Positions 1 through 7,220 of a DNA stretch of 64,000 nt are shown piece by piece. Both the position numbers and the translations under genes were made by a program. Each line of letters opens with the position of its first letter. Position 1 is the stretch's first letter. Origin of the DNA: CAYWFP01 sp964457365 (GTDB taxonomy: Bacteria; Planctomycetota; SZUA-567); assembly GCA_964457365.1 (NCBI GenBank), contig CAYWFP010000005.1, forward strand, positions 17,503 through 81,502, in the 5' to 3' direction. Below the pieces are notes generated by a model. The model ran no database searches and was not told where the DNA came from. It saw only the letters and a list, made by a program, of their open reading frames with translations.

Positions 1-2
1 GC

Positions 3-560
3 ATGGTCGTGAAGGAGCGCGAGCTCCGCGACGCGCTGGAGCGGCTCAAGCGCCCGCCGGCGCTGGTAGTGACCGACTCGCAGGCCTTCCTGAAAGTCGG
101 CGCGGACACGCCGCCGGCGATTCCGATGACGAGCTTCTCCATCCTCTTCGCGCGTTTCAAGGGCGAACTGACCGCCTTCGTCCGCGGGGCCAGGGCGATC
201 GAGACGCTCAAGAGCGGCGACAAGGTGCTGATCGCCGAGGCGTGCAGCCACCACCCCATCGGCGAGGATATCGGCCGGGTGAAGATTCCGCGCTGGCTGC
301 GGCAGTACGCCGGCGGCGAGCTCGATATCGTCCATGTCCAGGGGCACGACTTTCCCGACGATCTCGCGCCGTACGCGCTGGTTATCCACTGCGGAGCGTG
401 CATGTGGAACCGGCGGGAGATGCTCTCGCGGATCCTGCAGTGCCGGCGGCAGAACATTCCGATCACCAACTACGGCGTGGCGATCAGCTACACCCTCGGC
501 ATCTGCGAACGCGCGCTCGCGCCGTTCCCGGCGGCGCTGGCGGCATTGAAAGAAACGTGA
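3..560 (+). CDS. hydF: [FeFe]-hydrogenase maturation GTPase HydF, C-terminal part
   Basis: This is the C-terminal 185 or so residues of HydF, the scaffold protein that receives the 2Fe subcluster from HydE and HydG and delivers it to [FeFe] hydrogenase. The frame is open to the window edge, so the GTPase domain lies upstream. The HydF cluster-binding motif CxHx(44-53)HCxxC is complete: C81 and H83 in EACSHH, then H129, C130 and C133 in HCGAC. The flanking signatures EDIGRVKIPRW and PITNYGVAIS also match the family. Its presence implies anaerobic hydrogen metabolism, with hydE, hydG and the hydrogenase expected elsewhere. The first Met in the window is internal, not the real start. Confidence 0.93.
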   Translation: MVVKERELRDALERLKRPPALVVTDSQAFLKVGADTPPAIPMTSFSILFARFKGELTAFVRGARAIETLKSGDKVLIAEACSHHPIGEDIGRVKIPRWLRQYAGGELDIVHVQGHDFPDDLAPYALVIHCGACMWNRREMLSRILQCRRQNIPITNYGVAISYTLGICERALAPFPAALAALKET

Positions 561-602
561 TTTTTCGCGAACCTTTCCCACCCCCCCATCGTTTGCACGC
601 AT

Positions 603-1070
603 ATGGACGAAGCGCCGTGGGAACCGCGCAAACCCCATTCCTACCTCGGCTTCCTGCTGGAGATGCTGGCGGGCGGAGCGGTCGTTTTCGCTCTCAGCGG
701 CGGCTTCGGCCTGCTGGTGCCGCCGATCGAGAACCTCTACGCCATATGCGATCAATACCTCTTTCAGAGCCTGCGGCTGCTTCTGATCTGCCTCTTCGGC
801 GGGTTTCTGCTGCTGGGCGTAATGATGCGGTTGCGGCACGGGCGTTACTGCCGTCTCAAGCGTGTCGCGGCGATGCTCGTGCTCGCGGTCTTCCTCGCCA
901 CCGGGATCAACCTCGCGCTGCGGCATGATCCGTTTTTCGCCAAACTGAACTGGCGGGTGCGCCCGACGGTACGGCCGGAGTTCAAGGGCGATCCGTATAT
1001 TTATCTCACCGAGATGGAGTTCGTCGAGGTGCAGCATCGCTCGGTGCACGCGGGCACCTTCGACTGGTAG
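603..1070 (+). CDS. Hypothetical membrane protein
   Basis: A 155-residue protein that I do not recognise. It shows three hydrophobic segments (about residues 15-42, 55-77 and 86-104) followed by a polar C-terminal tail of about 45 residues rich in Arg, Phe and Glu. It starts 42 bases after the hydF stop on the same strand and could be co-transcribed with it. No clear Shine-Dalgarno sequence precedes the ATG. The next gene is convergent with its stop only one base away. The function is unknown; the ORF is supported by codon use like its neighbours and by the membrane-like composition. Confidence 0.65.
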   Translation: MDEAPWEPRKPHSYLGFLLEMLAGGAVVFALSGGFGLLVPPIENLYAICDQYLFQSLRLLLICLFGGFLLLGVMMRLRHGRYCRLKRVAAMLVLAVFLATGINLALRHDPFFAKLNWRVRPTVRPEFKGDPYIYLTEMEFVEVQHRSVHAGTFDW

Positions 1071-1071
1071 C

Positions 1072-1803
1072 TCAGGCCTTGAAGCCCTTGGCCGACTGGC
1101 TCGCGAGGCGCAGTTGCTTCTTGACGTCCTCGGTGAGACCGATGAACTCCGCGCCGACGCGGTAGCCTTTCTTGAGCTGCGTGCAGTTGGCAACGCGCAC
1201 CGGAAAGGACCGCTTCTCCTGCAGCGACAGCCGTTCCACCAGGTCCGCCGACTCGAGCACGACGATGGCGTCACGCCGCAACGGAAAGGGCGCGCGGAAG
1301 CTGATGCCCGTCTCCGAGACGTCCATGATGGAGAAGAAGAGCTCGCCCTCGACGGCCAGGTCGGGCACGCGTTTGGCGCGTTCCTCGGTCTGCTCGCGGA
1401 AGCGCTCGATGATGCTGTTGATCTTCAGCACCAGCCGGCCGATCTCGACGGGCTTGACGCAGTAGTCGACGGCACCGGCCTTGATGGCGGCGAGGACATC
1501 CTCCTTCTGCGTCTTGGAGGAGATCATCAGCACCGGCGGGGCGTCGGCCCAGAGCTTCATTTCGCGGAGGATCTCGATGCCGTCGAGCTTTGGCAGCACC
1601 CAGTCCAGGAGCACCAGTACGACGTCGGAATTCCTACGCAGCAGTTCCAGCCCGGCCTCGCCGTCACCCGCGCAGATCGCCTCGTAACCGAAACGCGGGA
1701 GCATGCGCGTCAGCAGCATGCGTAGCCGCGCGTCGTCGTCGATCAGCGCCACCTTCATGCGCGGCTCGCTGTCGTTCTTGATCAGGTTCTGCTCAACCAC
1801 CAT
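1072..1803 (-). CDS. Response regulator with receiver and PilZ domains
   Basis: A 243-residue regulator. Residues 16-135 form a CheY-like receiver with the acidic pocket IDDD, phosphoacceptor D67 in LLDWVLP and the conserved K117 in VKPVE. Residues about 150-235 look like a PilZ domain, including a DVSETGISF segment, which resembles the DxSxxG part of the c-di-GMP-binding motif. A phosphorylation-controlled c-di-GMP effector is therefore likely; the output partner is unknown. The start at 1803 is chosen because GGAGAC lies just upstream of this ATG; a start 45 bases downstream (MKVALIDDD) is also possible. No sensor kinase is adjacent. Confidence 0.85.
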   Translation of the reverse strand: MVVEQNLIKNDSEPRMKVALIDDDARLRMLLTRMLPRFGYEAICAGDGEAGLELLRRNSDVVLVLLDWVLPKLDGIEILREMKLWADAPPVLMISSKTQKEDVLAAIKAGAVDYCVKPVEIGRLVLKINSIIERFREQTEERAKRVPDLAVEGELFFSIMDVSETGISFRAPFPLRRDAIVVLESADLVERLSLQEKRSFPVRVANCTQLKKGYRVGAEFIGLTEDVKKQLRLASQSAKGFKA

Positions 1804-1892
1804 TGCCGTCTCCGCGAAGGATTCATTAAAGCGATGCGTGGACCGCAGGTCAATGCCGTAGCCGAAGACGATGCATCGGCCGCATAACAAAC

Positions 1893-1917
1893 GATCCCCG
1901 CCACGGAGACGGGGATC
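1893..1917 (-). terminator. Hairpin, probable terminator of the gene at 1942-2274
   Basis: A perfect 8-bp stem (GATCCCCG / CGGGGATC) with a 9-base loop, followed on the minus strand by the T-rich GTTTGTTA. It lies between two minus-strand genes, so it probably ends the upstream one. The T-tract is weak. Confidence 0.5.
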
Positions 1918-1941
1918 GCGAAGCGGCTGGATTGCCTGTGT

Positions 1942-2274
1942 TCAGAATGCTTGAAGTTGTCGGCAGAGATCGTCCATATCGGTCTCCTCGATTTCCTCGC
2001 GGCTGACGACCGGCATGGCCTTGAACTTGCGGAATTCATCGGCGCTGGTAAATTCGACGAACTCGAGATACGTGAAGGCCAAGGGGCCGGGTACGCTGTC
2101 AATGTATTCGCGCAGGCGCTCGCCGGCGCGTTCGAGCCGGCTTTTGCCGTCGTCGTTGGTCTTGGCGGCGCGGTTGATGCGGCGGGCCACGTCGCGGAGA
2201 TTGTTGGCGCTGTCGCGGAAGCGACGGGCCAGTTCGTCGAGAAGTTCCTGTTTCCTGCGTTCGCGCTCGTTCAT
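1942..2274 (-). CDS. Hypothetical charged helical protein
   Basis: A 110-residue cytoplasmic-looking protein I do not recognise. The N-terminal 60 residues are highly charged and predicted helical (many Arg, Glu, Asp and Leu), resembling a short coiled coil. The C-terminal part is acidic (REEIEETDMDD). There is no signal peptide or membrane segment. The start is placed at 2274, not the ATG 15 bases upstream, because GGAGG sits seven bases before it and overlaps the upstream ATG. A hairpin terminator follows. The function is unknown. Confidence 0.7.
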   Translation of the reverse strand: MNERERRKQELLDELARRFRDSANNLRDVARRINRAAKTNDDGKSRLERAGERLREYIDSVPGPLAFTYLEFVEFTSADEFRKFKAMPVVSREEIEETDMDDLCRQLQAF

Positions 2275-2455
2275 CGGGGCACCCTCCATCAGTACCGCGC
2301 TGTCGTGTCACTTTGAATTATCGGTGGAGGTTCAACAACGCTTTACGACAAAATCCGCGCCGTTCGGAAGGTTGTGGACAACCGGCACGGAGGGCCCGAT
2401 AACCTCGATGCGGCCGTCCGCTTTTGCCCGGTTTCCGGTTATTCGGAGGGGACAA

Positions 2456-3289
2456 TTATTCGTCTTCGTCGCGATCTGCCGGCAGCGCAGCGAAACGGCC
2501 GAAGGAATTGTATCCCGGCGGCCGCCGCGACGCGTTATCGAGAATGCGGTCGTACTCGTCCTGGTCGGGCGGCATGTCGCAGCACGTGCCGATGGCCTGC
2601 AGGACCTTGATCCAGGTCCAGATCCCGATGACGATCGTGGCGAAGACGAACACGCCCACGACTCGCGCGTCGGCGCGCAGTTCCATCTGCGCGTATCCCT
2701 GCAGGCCGCCCAGGACTTCGTAGACGAGCGCCAAGATGACGAGAAAGAAGAAGACCGCGTTGAGGAAGAGGAACAGGCGTTCGATGTCGCGCAGCTGCCG
2801 GCGCAGGAGTTCCTCGCCGGTGACGCGCCATACCGCCAGCAGCAGCACGTAGACCGTGGCGCAGACGGCCGGCACCGTCAGCGCCGCGACGAAGACGAAG
2901 AGCGCCGCGAGCAGGCGCTGGCCGAAGGGGCCGCCGAAGCTCAACCCGGCCCATCCGCCCCAGAAGAACGGGAAGCCCAGAACCTGAAGGCCGTTGTTGA
3001 GATACAGAAGCCACAGGCCGCGGATCGGCGTCCGGCCGTAGGCTTCGTCGAAGCGCCGCTGCCAGGCGACCGCCTTGGCGGTGATAAACGCCCACAGGAT
3101 CGCCAGCGGGAGCCAGAGGAGCGGCATGCAGACGAACCAGAGCAGCGGCATCAGCGCCGTCCAAACGGCCAGGCACCACCAGGCGAACTGGAGCAGGTTG
3201 AAGAGTTGCGCCTTGGCGCCGGCGGCGTCGATGCGCCGACGCTCGGCGCGGCGTTCGCCATCGTTCTGCCAGCTGGCCTGGGTCCACAT
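2456..3289 (-). CDS. Hypothetical polytopic membrane protein, paralogue of next gene
   Basis: A 277-residue protein with about six hydrophobic segments. It is clearly homologous along its length to the 264-residue product of the adjacent upstream gene: both have a YG-x-x-PIR-x-x-W segment, a WR-(V/I)-TGEE...LR-x-IERLF segment after a membrane helix, and an acidic C-terminal (E/D)DYDRI-like motif. Tandem duplication is the simplest explanation. The ATG start has GGAGG six bases upstream. It is the last gene of the minus-strand run that starts near 6541. I know no function for this family. Confidence 0.75.
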   Translation of the reverse strand: MWTQASWQNDGERRAERRRIDAAGAKAQLFNLLQFAWWCLAVWTALMPLLWFVCMPLLWLPLAILWAFITAKAVAWQRRFDEAYGRTPIRGLWLLYLNNGLQVLGFPFFWGGWAGLSFGGPFGQRLLAALFVFVAALTVPAVCATVYVLLLAVWRVTGEELLRRQLRDIERLFLFLNAVFFFLVILALVYEVLGGLQGYAQMELRADARVVGVFVFATIVIGIWTWIKVLQAIGTCCDMPPDQDEYDRILDNASRRPPGYNSFGRFAALPADRDEDE

Positions 3290-3307
3290 GCCCTGCCTCC
3301 GCGACGG

Positions 3308-4102
3308 TCAGAAGTCCTCGGGGGCGTCCCCGGACGTTTTCGCAGACAGCGCCTGCGTCGCCTTGCCCTCGACGATGCGGTCGTAATCCTCGTCGGTGTA
3401 GGGACGGACACGCCGGCTGCGCGCGAGATAGGCCTGGACCTTGAACCAGAGCAGGAGCGCGAAGACCGGCAGGATGAGCAGAAAAATCACGACGATCGTC
3501 GTCCCCGTTTCGGCGTTGTCGAACACGGCCGTCTCGAATCGATTCAGAAAATCGAAGGCGAGGAGGGACGCGCAGAAGAACGCCAGCAGAAGGTTGACGG
3601 CGAAGAAGAGGCGTTCGATGGTACGCAGGCGGCGGCGGAACTCCTCCTCGCCGGTGATGCGCCAGATCGCCTGCAGCAGTATATAGATCGAGACGCTGAG
3701 AAAGGGAAAATGCAGCGCGAGGCATACGAGGCCAAAGACGTTGAGAATCATCGAGACGACCGCGGGAAGCAGCGGGGCGCAGAGGAGGCCGACGACGAGA
3801 AAGCCGAGGCCGCCGAGGAAGACGAAGAAGGTCAGCGACAATACCCACGCGTTGCGGATCGGCTCCGCGCCGTATGCCTGCCGGTAAAGCCGCCGCCACT
3901 TCGACGCCCGGGTGACGAGGCGATACCAGAAGAGCGCCATCAGCGGCCAGATGATCGGCGAGCAGAAGAGCGCCGCAACGAGCGCGCCCCAGACGACCTG
4001 CACGGCATCGAAGAGGTTATCCTGCGCGCCGGCGGCAGCCCGGCGCATCTTCCCCACGCGGCGTTGCTCATTCGTATCGTCGATATCGTCGGTCGCGGGC
4101 AC
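3308..4102 (-). CDS. Hypothetical polytopic membrane protein, paralogue of previous gene
   Basis: A 264-residue protein with about six membrane segments, homologous to the product of the gene at 2456-3289 (shared WRITGEEEFRRRLRTIERLF and EDYDRIV motifs). The start is a GTG at 4102 with GGAG seven bases upstream. It begins 22 bases after thiC and ends 18 bases before its paralogue, so the three are likely co-transcribed. No catalytic motif is seen. A membrane complex built from both paralogues is possible but speculative. Confidence 0.75.
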   Translation of the reverse strand: MPATDDIDDTNEQRRVGKMRRAAAGAQDNLFDAVQVVWGALVAALFCSPIIWPLMALFWYRLVTRASKWRRLYRQAYGAEPIRNAWVLSLTFFVFLGGLGFLVVGLLCAPLLPAVVSMILNVFGLVCLALHFPFLSVSIYILLQAIWRITGEEEFRRRLRTIERLFFAVNLLLAFFCASLLAFDFLNRFETAVFDNAETGTTIVVIFLLILPVFALLLWFKVQAYLARSRRVRPYTDEDYDRIVEGKATQALSAKTSGDAPEDF

Positions 4103-4124
4103 GAGTTCGCTCCGACAGGCGGCG

Positions 4125-5399
4125 TTACAGGTAATCCTCGCCGCGCAGGGCGCAGAACTCGCCGCACATCGAGCAGACGTCGTCTGACGAGGGCAGCGCC
4201 TGCTCGCGCGAGGCGGCCGCGAGTTGCGGGTCGATGGCCAGCTTCAGCACCGTCTCCCAGTCGCGGGCCTTGCGGGCACGGCTGAGCGCGTCGTCCCAGT
4301 CGCGTGCGCCGGGGATGCCGTTGGCGATATCCGCGGCGTGCGCGGCGATGCGCGCGGCGATGACGCCCTCGCGGACGTCCTGCTCCTCGGGCAGGCGCAG
4401 GTGCTCGGCCGGGGTAACGTAGCAGAGGAAGTTCGCCCCGTGCATGGCCGCCAGCGCTCCGCCGATGGCGCAGCCGATGTGATCGTAACCCGGCGCGACG
4501 TCGGTGACCAGCGGGCCGAGAACGTAGAACGGCGCGCCGTCGCAGGCGGTCTTCTCCATGCGCATCTGCGCGGCCACTTCGTGCAGGGGCACGTGCCCGG
4601 GGCCTTCGATAATGACCTGCACGCCGCGAGCGCGCGCCCGGCGGGCGAGTTCGCCCAGGGTGTAGAGTTCCTCTAGTTGCGCGCGGTCGCCCGCGTCGGC
4701 GAGCGCTCCGGGGCGCAAGGCGTCGCCGAGGCTGAGCGTGCAGTCGGTCTCGCGGCAGAGGTCGATCACCTCGTCGAAGCGGGTGTAGAGCGGATTCTCT
4801 GCGGCATTGGCGACCATCCAGTTGGCCAGCAGGGATCCGCCGCGGCTGACGATGCCGCAGACGCGCGGCCGCTGTCTCAGGGATTCGATGGCGCGGAGGG
4901 TGATGCCGCAGTGGACGGTGATGAAGTCGACGCCGTCGCGGACGTGCAGGCGCACGGCCTCGAGCATATCGGCCTCGGTCATCTTCCGGAACGCTTCGCC
5001 GCGGGCGATGGCCATGTGTCCGGCCTCGTACATCGGCACGCTGCCGAGGGCCACGGGACACGCCGCGCGGATGCGGCGGCGGATCTCGCGCAGGTCGCCG
5101 CCGGTGGAGAGGTCCATCACCGCATCGGCGCCGGCGTCGAGCGCGGCGGCGAGCTTGCGCAACTCGCGGGGGATATCGCAGCGGTCGGGAGAGGTGCCGA
5201 TATTGGCGTTGACCTTGACCCGCAGACCGTCGCCGACGGCGCAGGGCTTTCCGTCCGAACGTTCCGCGGCCACGGCCACGACCGCCGTCCCGGCGGCGAT
5301 GCGCCGGCGCAAGATGTCGGCGTCGATTTTCTCGGCGGCGGCGGCGGCGGTGATGCGCGGATCGTCCCGCCCGGCGCGCGCCTGTTCCAGCAACGTCAT
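4125..5399 (-). CDS. thiC: Phosphomethylpyrimidine synthase ThiC
   Basis: A radical-SAM enzyme that converts aminoimidazole ribotide to HMP phosphate, the pyrimidine half of thiamine. At 424 residues it is the short form, lacking the long N-terminal domain of proteobacterial ThiC. Family signatures are clear: NANIGTSPDRCDI, AGADAVMDLSTGGD, SRGGSLLANWM, IEGPGHVPLHE, GPLVTDVAPGYDHIGCAIGG. The C-terminal cluster motif reads CSMCGEFC (spacing CX2CX3C), one residue shorter than the classical CX2CX4C. The start at 5399 is preferred over 5411 because GGAG lies six bases before it. No TPP riboswitch is visible; the gene is internal to an operon. Other thiamine genes are absent here. Confidence 0.95.
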   Translation of the reverse strand: MTLLEQARAGRDDPRITAAAAAEKIDADILRRRIAAGTAVVAVAAERSDGKPCAVGDGLRVKVNANIGTSPDRCDIPRELRKLAAALDAGADAVMDLSTGGDLREIRRRIRAACPVALGSVPMYEAGHMAIARGEAFRKMTEADMLEAVRLHVRDGVDFITVHCGITLRAIESLRQRPRVCGIVSRGGSLLANWMVANAAENPLYTRFDEVIDLCRETDCTLSLGDALRPGALADAGDRAQLEELYTLGELARRARARGVQVIIEGPGHVPLHEVAAQMRMEKTACDGAPFYVLGPLVTDVAPGYDHIGCAIGGALAAMHGANFLCYVTPAEHLRLPEEQDVREGVIAARIAAHAADIANGIPGARDWDDALSRARKARDWETVLKLAIDPQLAAASREQALPSSDDVCSMCGEFCALRGEDYL

Positions 5400-5432
5400 G
5401 CAGAGCTCCATAAAAGCGGCCGGCGCCGGACC

Positions 5433-5990
5433 TCACCCCTCGAAGCGCCATTCCCTGTCGTGCCGGCCGTTCTCTTCCTGATAGCGGTTGAAGATGTCAC
5501 GGTAACTGTCGTCGGTGTGGTCGCTCGGATCGAGGTTCAACTCCCGCAACACCGCCGCGATGGCGTTCTCCTCCGGCGCCTCGATCTCGAGGTAACACCC
5601 CACCTGCGGCAGCTCGTCGACACAGATCTCGCAGACGCCGTAATGCCAATGCTGGCGTCGCTTCTCGTAATACCAGTCGAGGCGGTAGCCGAGGCCGTCA
5701 AGAATCGCCGCGGCGGCCCGCACGCTCCCGACCTCGGTTTCGATCTCCTCGAGATGCTTGAAACGCCCCCCGCCGGCCGGCCGCTTCAGCGTCAGTATTC
5801 CCCTCTCGGCGTCATCGAGCGCCCGCAGGCGCAGCAACGACCGCGCGGCGTAGACGGCCTGGTCCGACGTGTCGAAGGTCCAGTTGCGCTCCATCGTCAC
5901 CGGCGACTCCCGGGCGCCGCGTTCACGAAGGCGTTGCAGCAACGTCCCCCGGTCGGCGATGGGCAGCTTGCACTCGATCTCGGTCGTCAT
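5433..5990 (-). CDS. CYTH-domain protein, class IV adenylate cyclase (CyaB-like)
   Basis: A 185-residue protein of the CYTH superfamily, which includes class IV adenylate cyclases, inorganic triphosphatases and thiamine triphosphatases. The N-terminal signature ExExK is present (E4, E6, K8 in TEIECKL), with alternating basic and acidic strands typical of the triphosphate tunnel. The region WYYEKRRQHWHYGVCEICVDELPQVG also fits the CyaB subgroup. The ATG overlaps the stop of the upstream isochorismatase-family gene (ATGA), and thiC follows after 33 bases. The position next to thiC makes a role with thiamine triphosphate possible, but the substrate cannot be decided from the sequence. Confidence 0.85.
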   Translation of the reverse strand: MTTEIECKLPIADRGTLLQRLRERGARESPVTMERNWTFDTSDQAVYAARSLLRLRALDDAERGILTLKRPAGGGRFKHLEEIETEVGSVRAAAAILDGLGYRLDWYYEKRRQHWHYGVCEICVDELPQVGCYLEIEAPEENAIAAVLRELNLDPSDHTDDSYRDIFNRYQEENGRHDREWRFEG

Positions 5991-6541
5991 CGCAGCAACT
6001 TCGAGACAGCTTTGAACGTATCGGTTCCGGCGACTTTGAGCCATTCGAAACAGGCGCTCTCGCTGCAATTGATTACGACGCCCTCCCCGCGCATCCGCTC
6101 CAGCGCGAAGAGGCGGTTGGCCGCGGCGCGGCTGCCGACGGCGTCGGCGGCGACGTGAACCTGCAACCCCTGGTCGATCAGGTCCAGCGCCGTCTGCTGG
6201 ACGCAGACGTGGGTCTCGATGCCGCAGAGCAGGACTTGCTCGCGCCCGCACTCCTCCACCGCGTCGAGGAACGCATCGTCGCCGCAGCAGGAGAAGCAGG
6301 TCTTCTGAAAGAAACGCGCACGCCTCAGCAGCGGCCGCAACGCCGCGACCGTCGGGCCGAGGCCCTTGGGATACTGCTCGGTCACGAAGACCGGGATATC
6401 AAGCATGCCGGCGGCTTCGACGAGAATGCGGCTTCGCGCCGACACGTTCTCGTGCGCGTCGATCACCGGCAGGAGCTTCTCCTGGATATCGACGACGACC
6501 AGCAGCGTCTGCTCGCAACGCAACAGCGATTCGTGGCTCAT
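5987..6541 (-). CDS. Isochorismatase-family cysteine hydrolase
   Basis: A 184-residue hydrolase of the isochorismatase/nicotinamidase fold. The catalytic triad is visible: Asp in VVVDIQEKLLP (about residue 17), Lys in RFFQKTCFSC, and Cys in the GIETHVCVQQTA motif. The compact length and lack of extra domains resemble YcaC/MAR-type hydrolases; the substrate is not predictable. The ATG at 6541 is chosen because GGGAG lies six bases upstream. A good promoter is present 40-67 bases upstream, making this the first gene of the run leading through the CYTH gene and thiC. Confidence 0.88.
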   Translation of the reverse strand: MSHESLLRCEQTLLVVVDIQEKLLPVIDAHENVSARSRILVEAAGMLDIPVFVTEQYPKGLGPTVAALRPLLRRARFFQKTCFSCCGDDAFLDAVEECGREQVLLCGIETHVCVQQTALDLIDQGLQVHVAADAVGSRAAANRLFALERMRGEGVVINCSESACFEWLKVAGTDTFKAVSKLLR

Positions 6542-6580
6542 GGCGAACTCCCACAAGCGGCCATTTCGCGAAACGACTCC

Positions 6581-6608
6581 AGTATATCCGACCACCCGTC
6601 GCGGGCAA
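6581..6608 (-). promoter_or_regulatory. Sigma-70-like promoter for the thiC operon
   Basis: On the minus strand, -35 TTGCCC (6603-6608), a 16-base spacer and -10 TATACT (6581-6586). It lies about 40 bases upstream of the isochorismatase-family ATG. Confidence 0.6.
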
Positions 6609-6651
6609 CGAAAAACGGAAACGCCGGCATGTCGCGGCAGGGGAAAGCGCT

Positions 6652-7092
6652 TCAGCAGGCCGGGAATTCCGGCAATGTCACGTTCTGCAGGAAGAGTCCG
6701 AGCGTATGGAGCGCGTCGGTGAGGCGATCATAATCGATCGGCTTGATCAGGTATTGGCTGCAGCCGAGATTGTAGCACTGCTCGATCTCGCGCGGATCGT
6801 CGGAGGTGGTGAGCATGATCACCGGAAGCAGCCGCAGCTTGGGGTGGTCCTTGATCCGGCGCAGCACTTCGATGCCGTCGATGTCGGGCATGTTGATGTC
6901 CAGCAGGACGATATACTCCGTATGCGGCGCGGCGCTCTCTTCGGCCTGGCCCAGAAGAAACGCCAGGATCGCCTCGCCGGTGGCGAAATGCCGTCTCGGA
7001 TAGTCCAGGCCGGCGCGCTCGAACGCGCGCTCGATCAACTCGACATGGCCTTCGTCGTCTTCGGCGATCAGGATAACGCGGCTTCCGGTCAA
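6652..7092 (-). CDS. Single-domain response regulator (Rcp1-like)
   Basis: A 146-residue stand-alone receiver domain of the Rcp1 subfamily, which typically serves phytochrome-like and other soluble-core histidine kinases. The pocket residues are E11, D12 and D13, phosphoacceptor D65 in VLLDINMP, T94/T95 and K115 in LIKPID. There is no output domain. The start is a TTG with AAGGAG six bases upstream. It lies 128 bases downstream of the sensor kinase gene at 7221-9533 on the same strand and is its probable partner. Confidence 0.9.
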   Translation of the reverse strand: MTGSRVILIAEDDEGHVELIERAFERAGLDYPRRHFATGEAILAFLLGQAEESAAPHTEYIVLLDINMPDIDGIEVLRRIKDHPKLRLLPVIMLTTSDDPREIEQCYNLGCSQYLIKPIDYDRLTDALHTLGLFLQNVTLPEFPAC

Positions 7093-7220
7093 GGCTGTCT
7101 CCTTCGTGCGGCAGTACGCTGACGCGATCCCCCAGTGAAGCTAAGGGAATTATCGGCAGACCCGCGCGCGAACTTGAAGCATACGGACCGAACGTTTTTT
7201 ATGCGCATGCGGCATGGATG

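Noticed and set aside
2015..4285. 756-residue plus-strand open frame
   Set aside because: It is antisense to the two membrane protein genes and part of thiC, has low-complexity Arg/Glu/Asp composition and no motif; high GC content makes such antisense frames common.
5400..5432. TPP riboswitch upstream of thiC
   Set aside because: Only 33 bases separate thiC from the CYTH gene, and the first promoter region of the operon (6542-6651) lacks the conserved CTGAGA and other thi-box elements.
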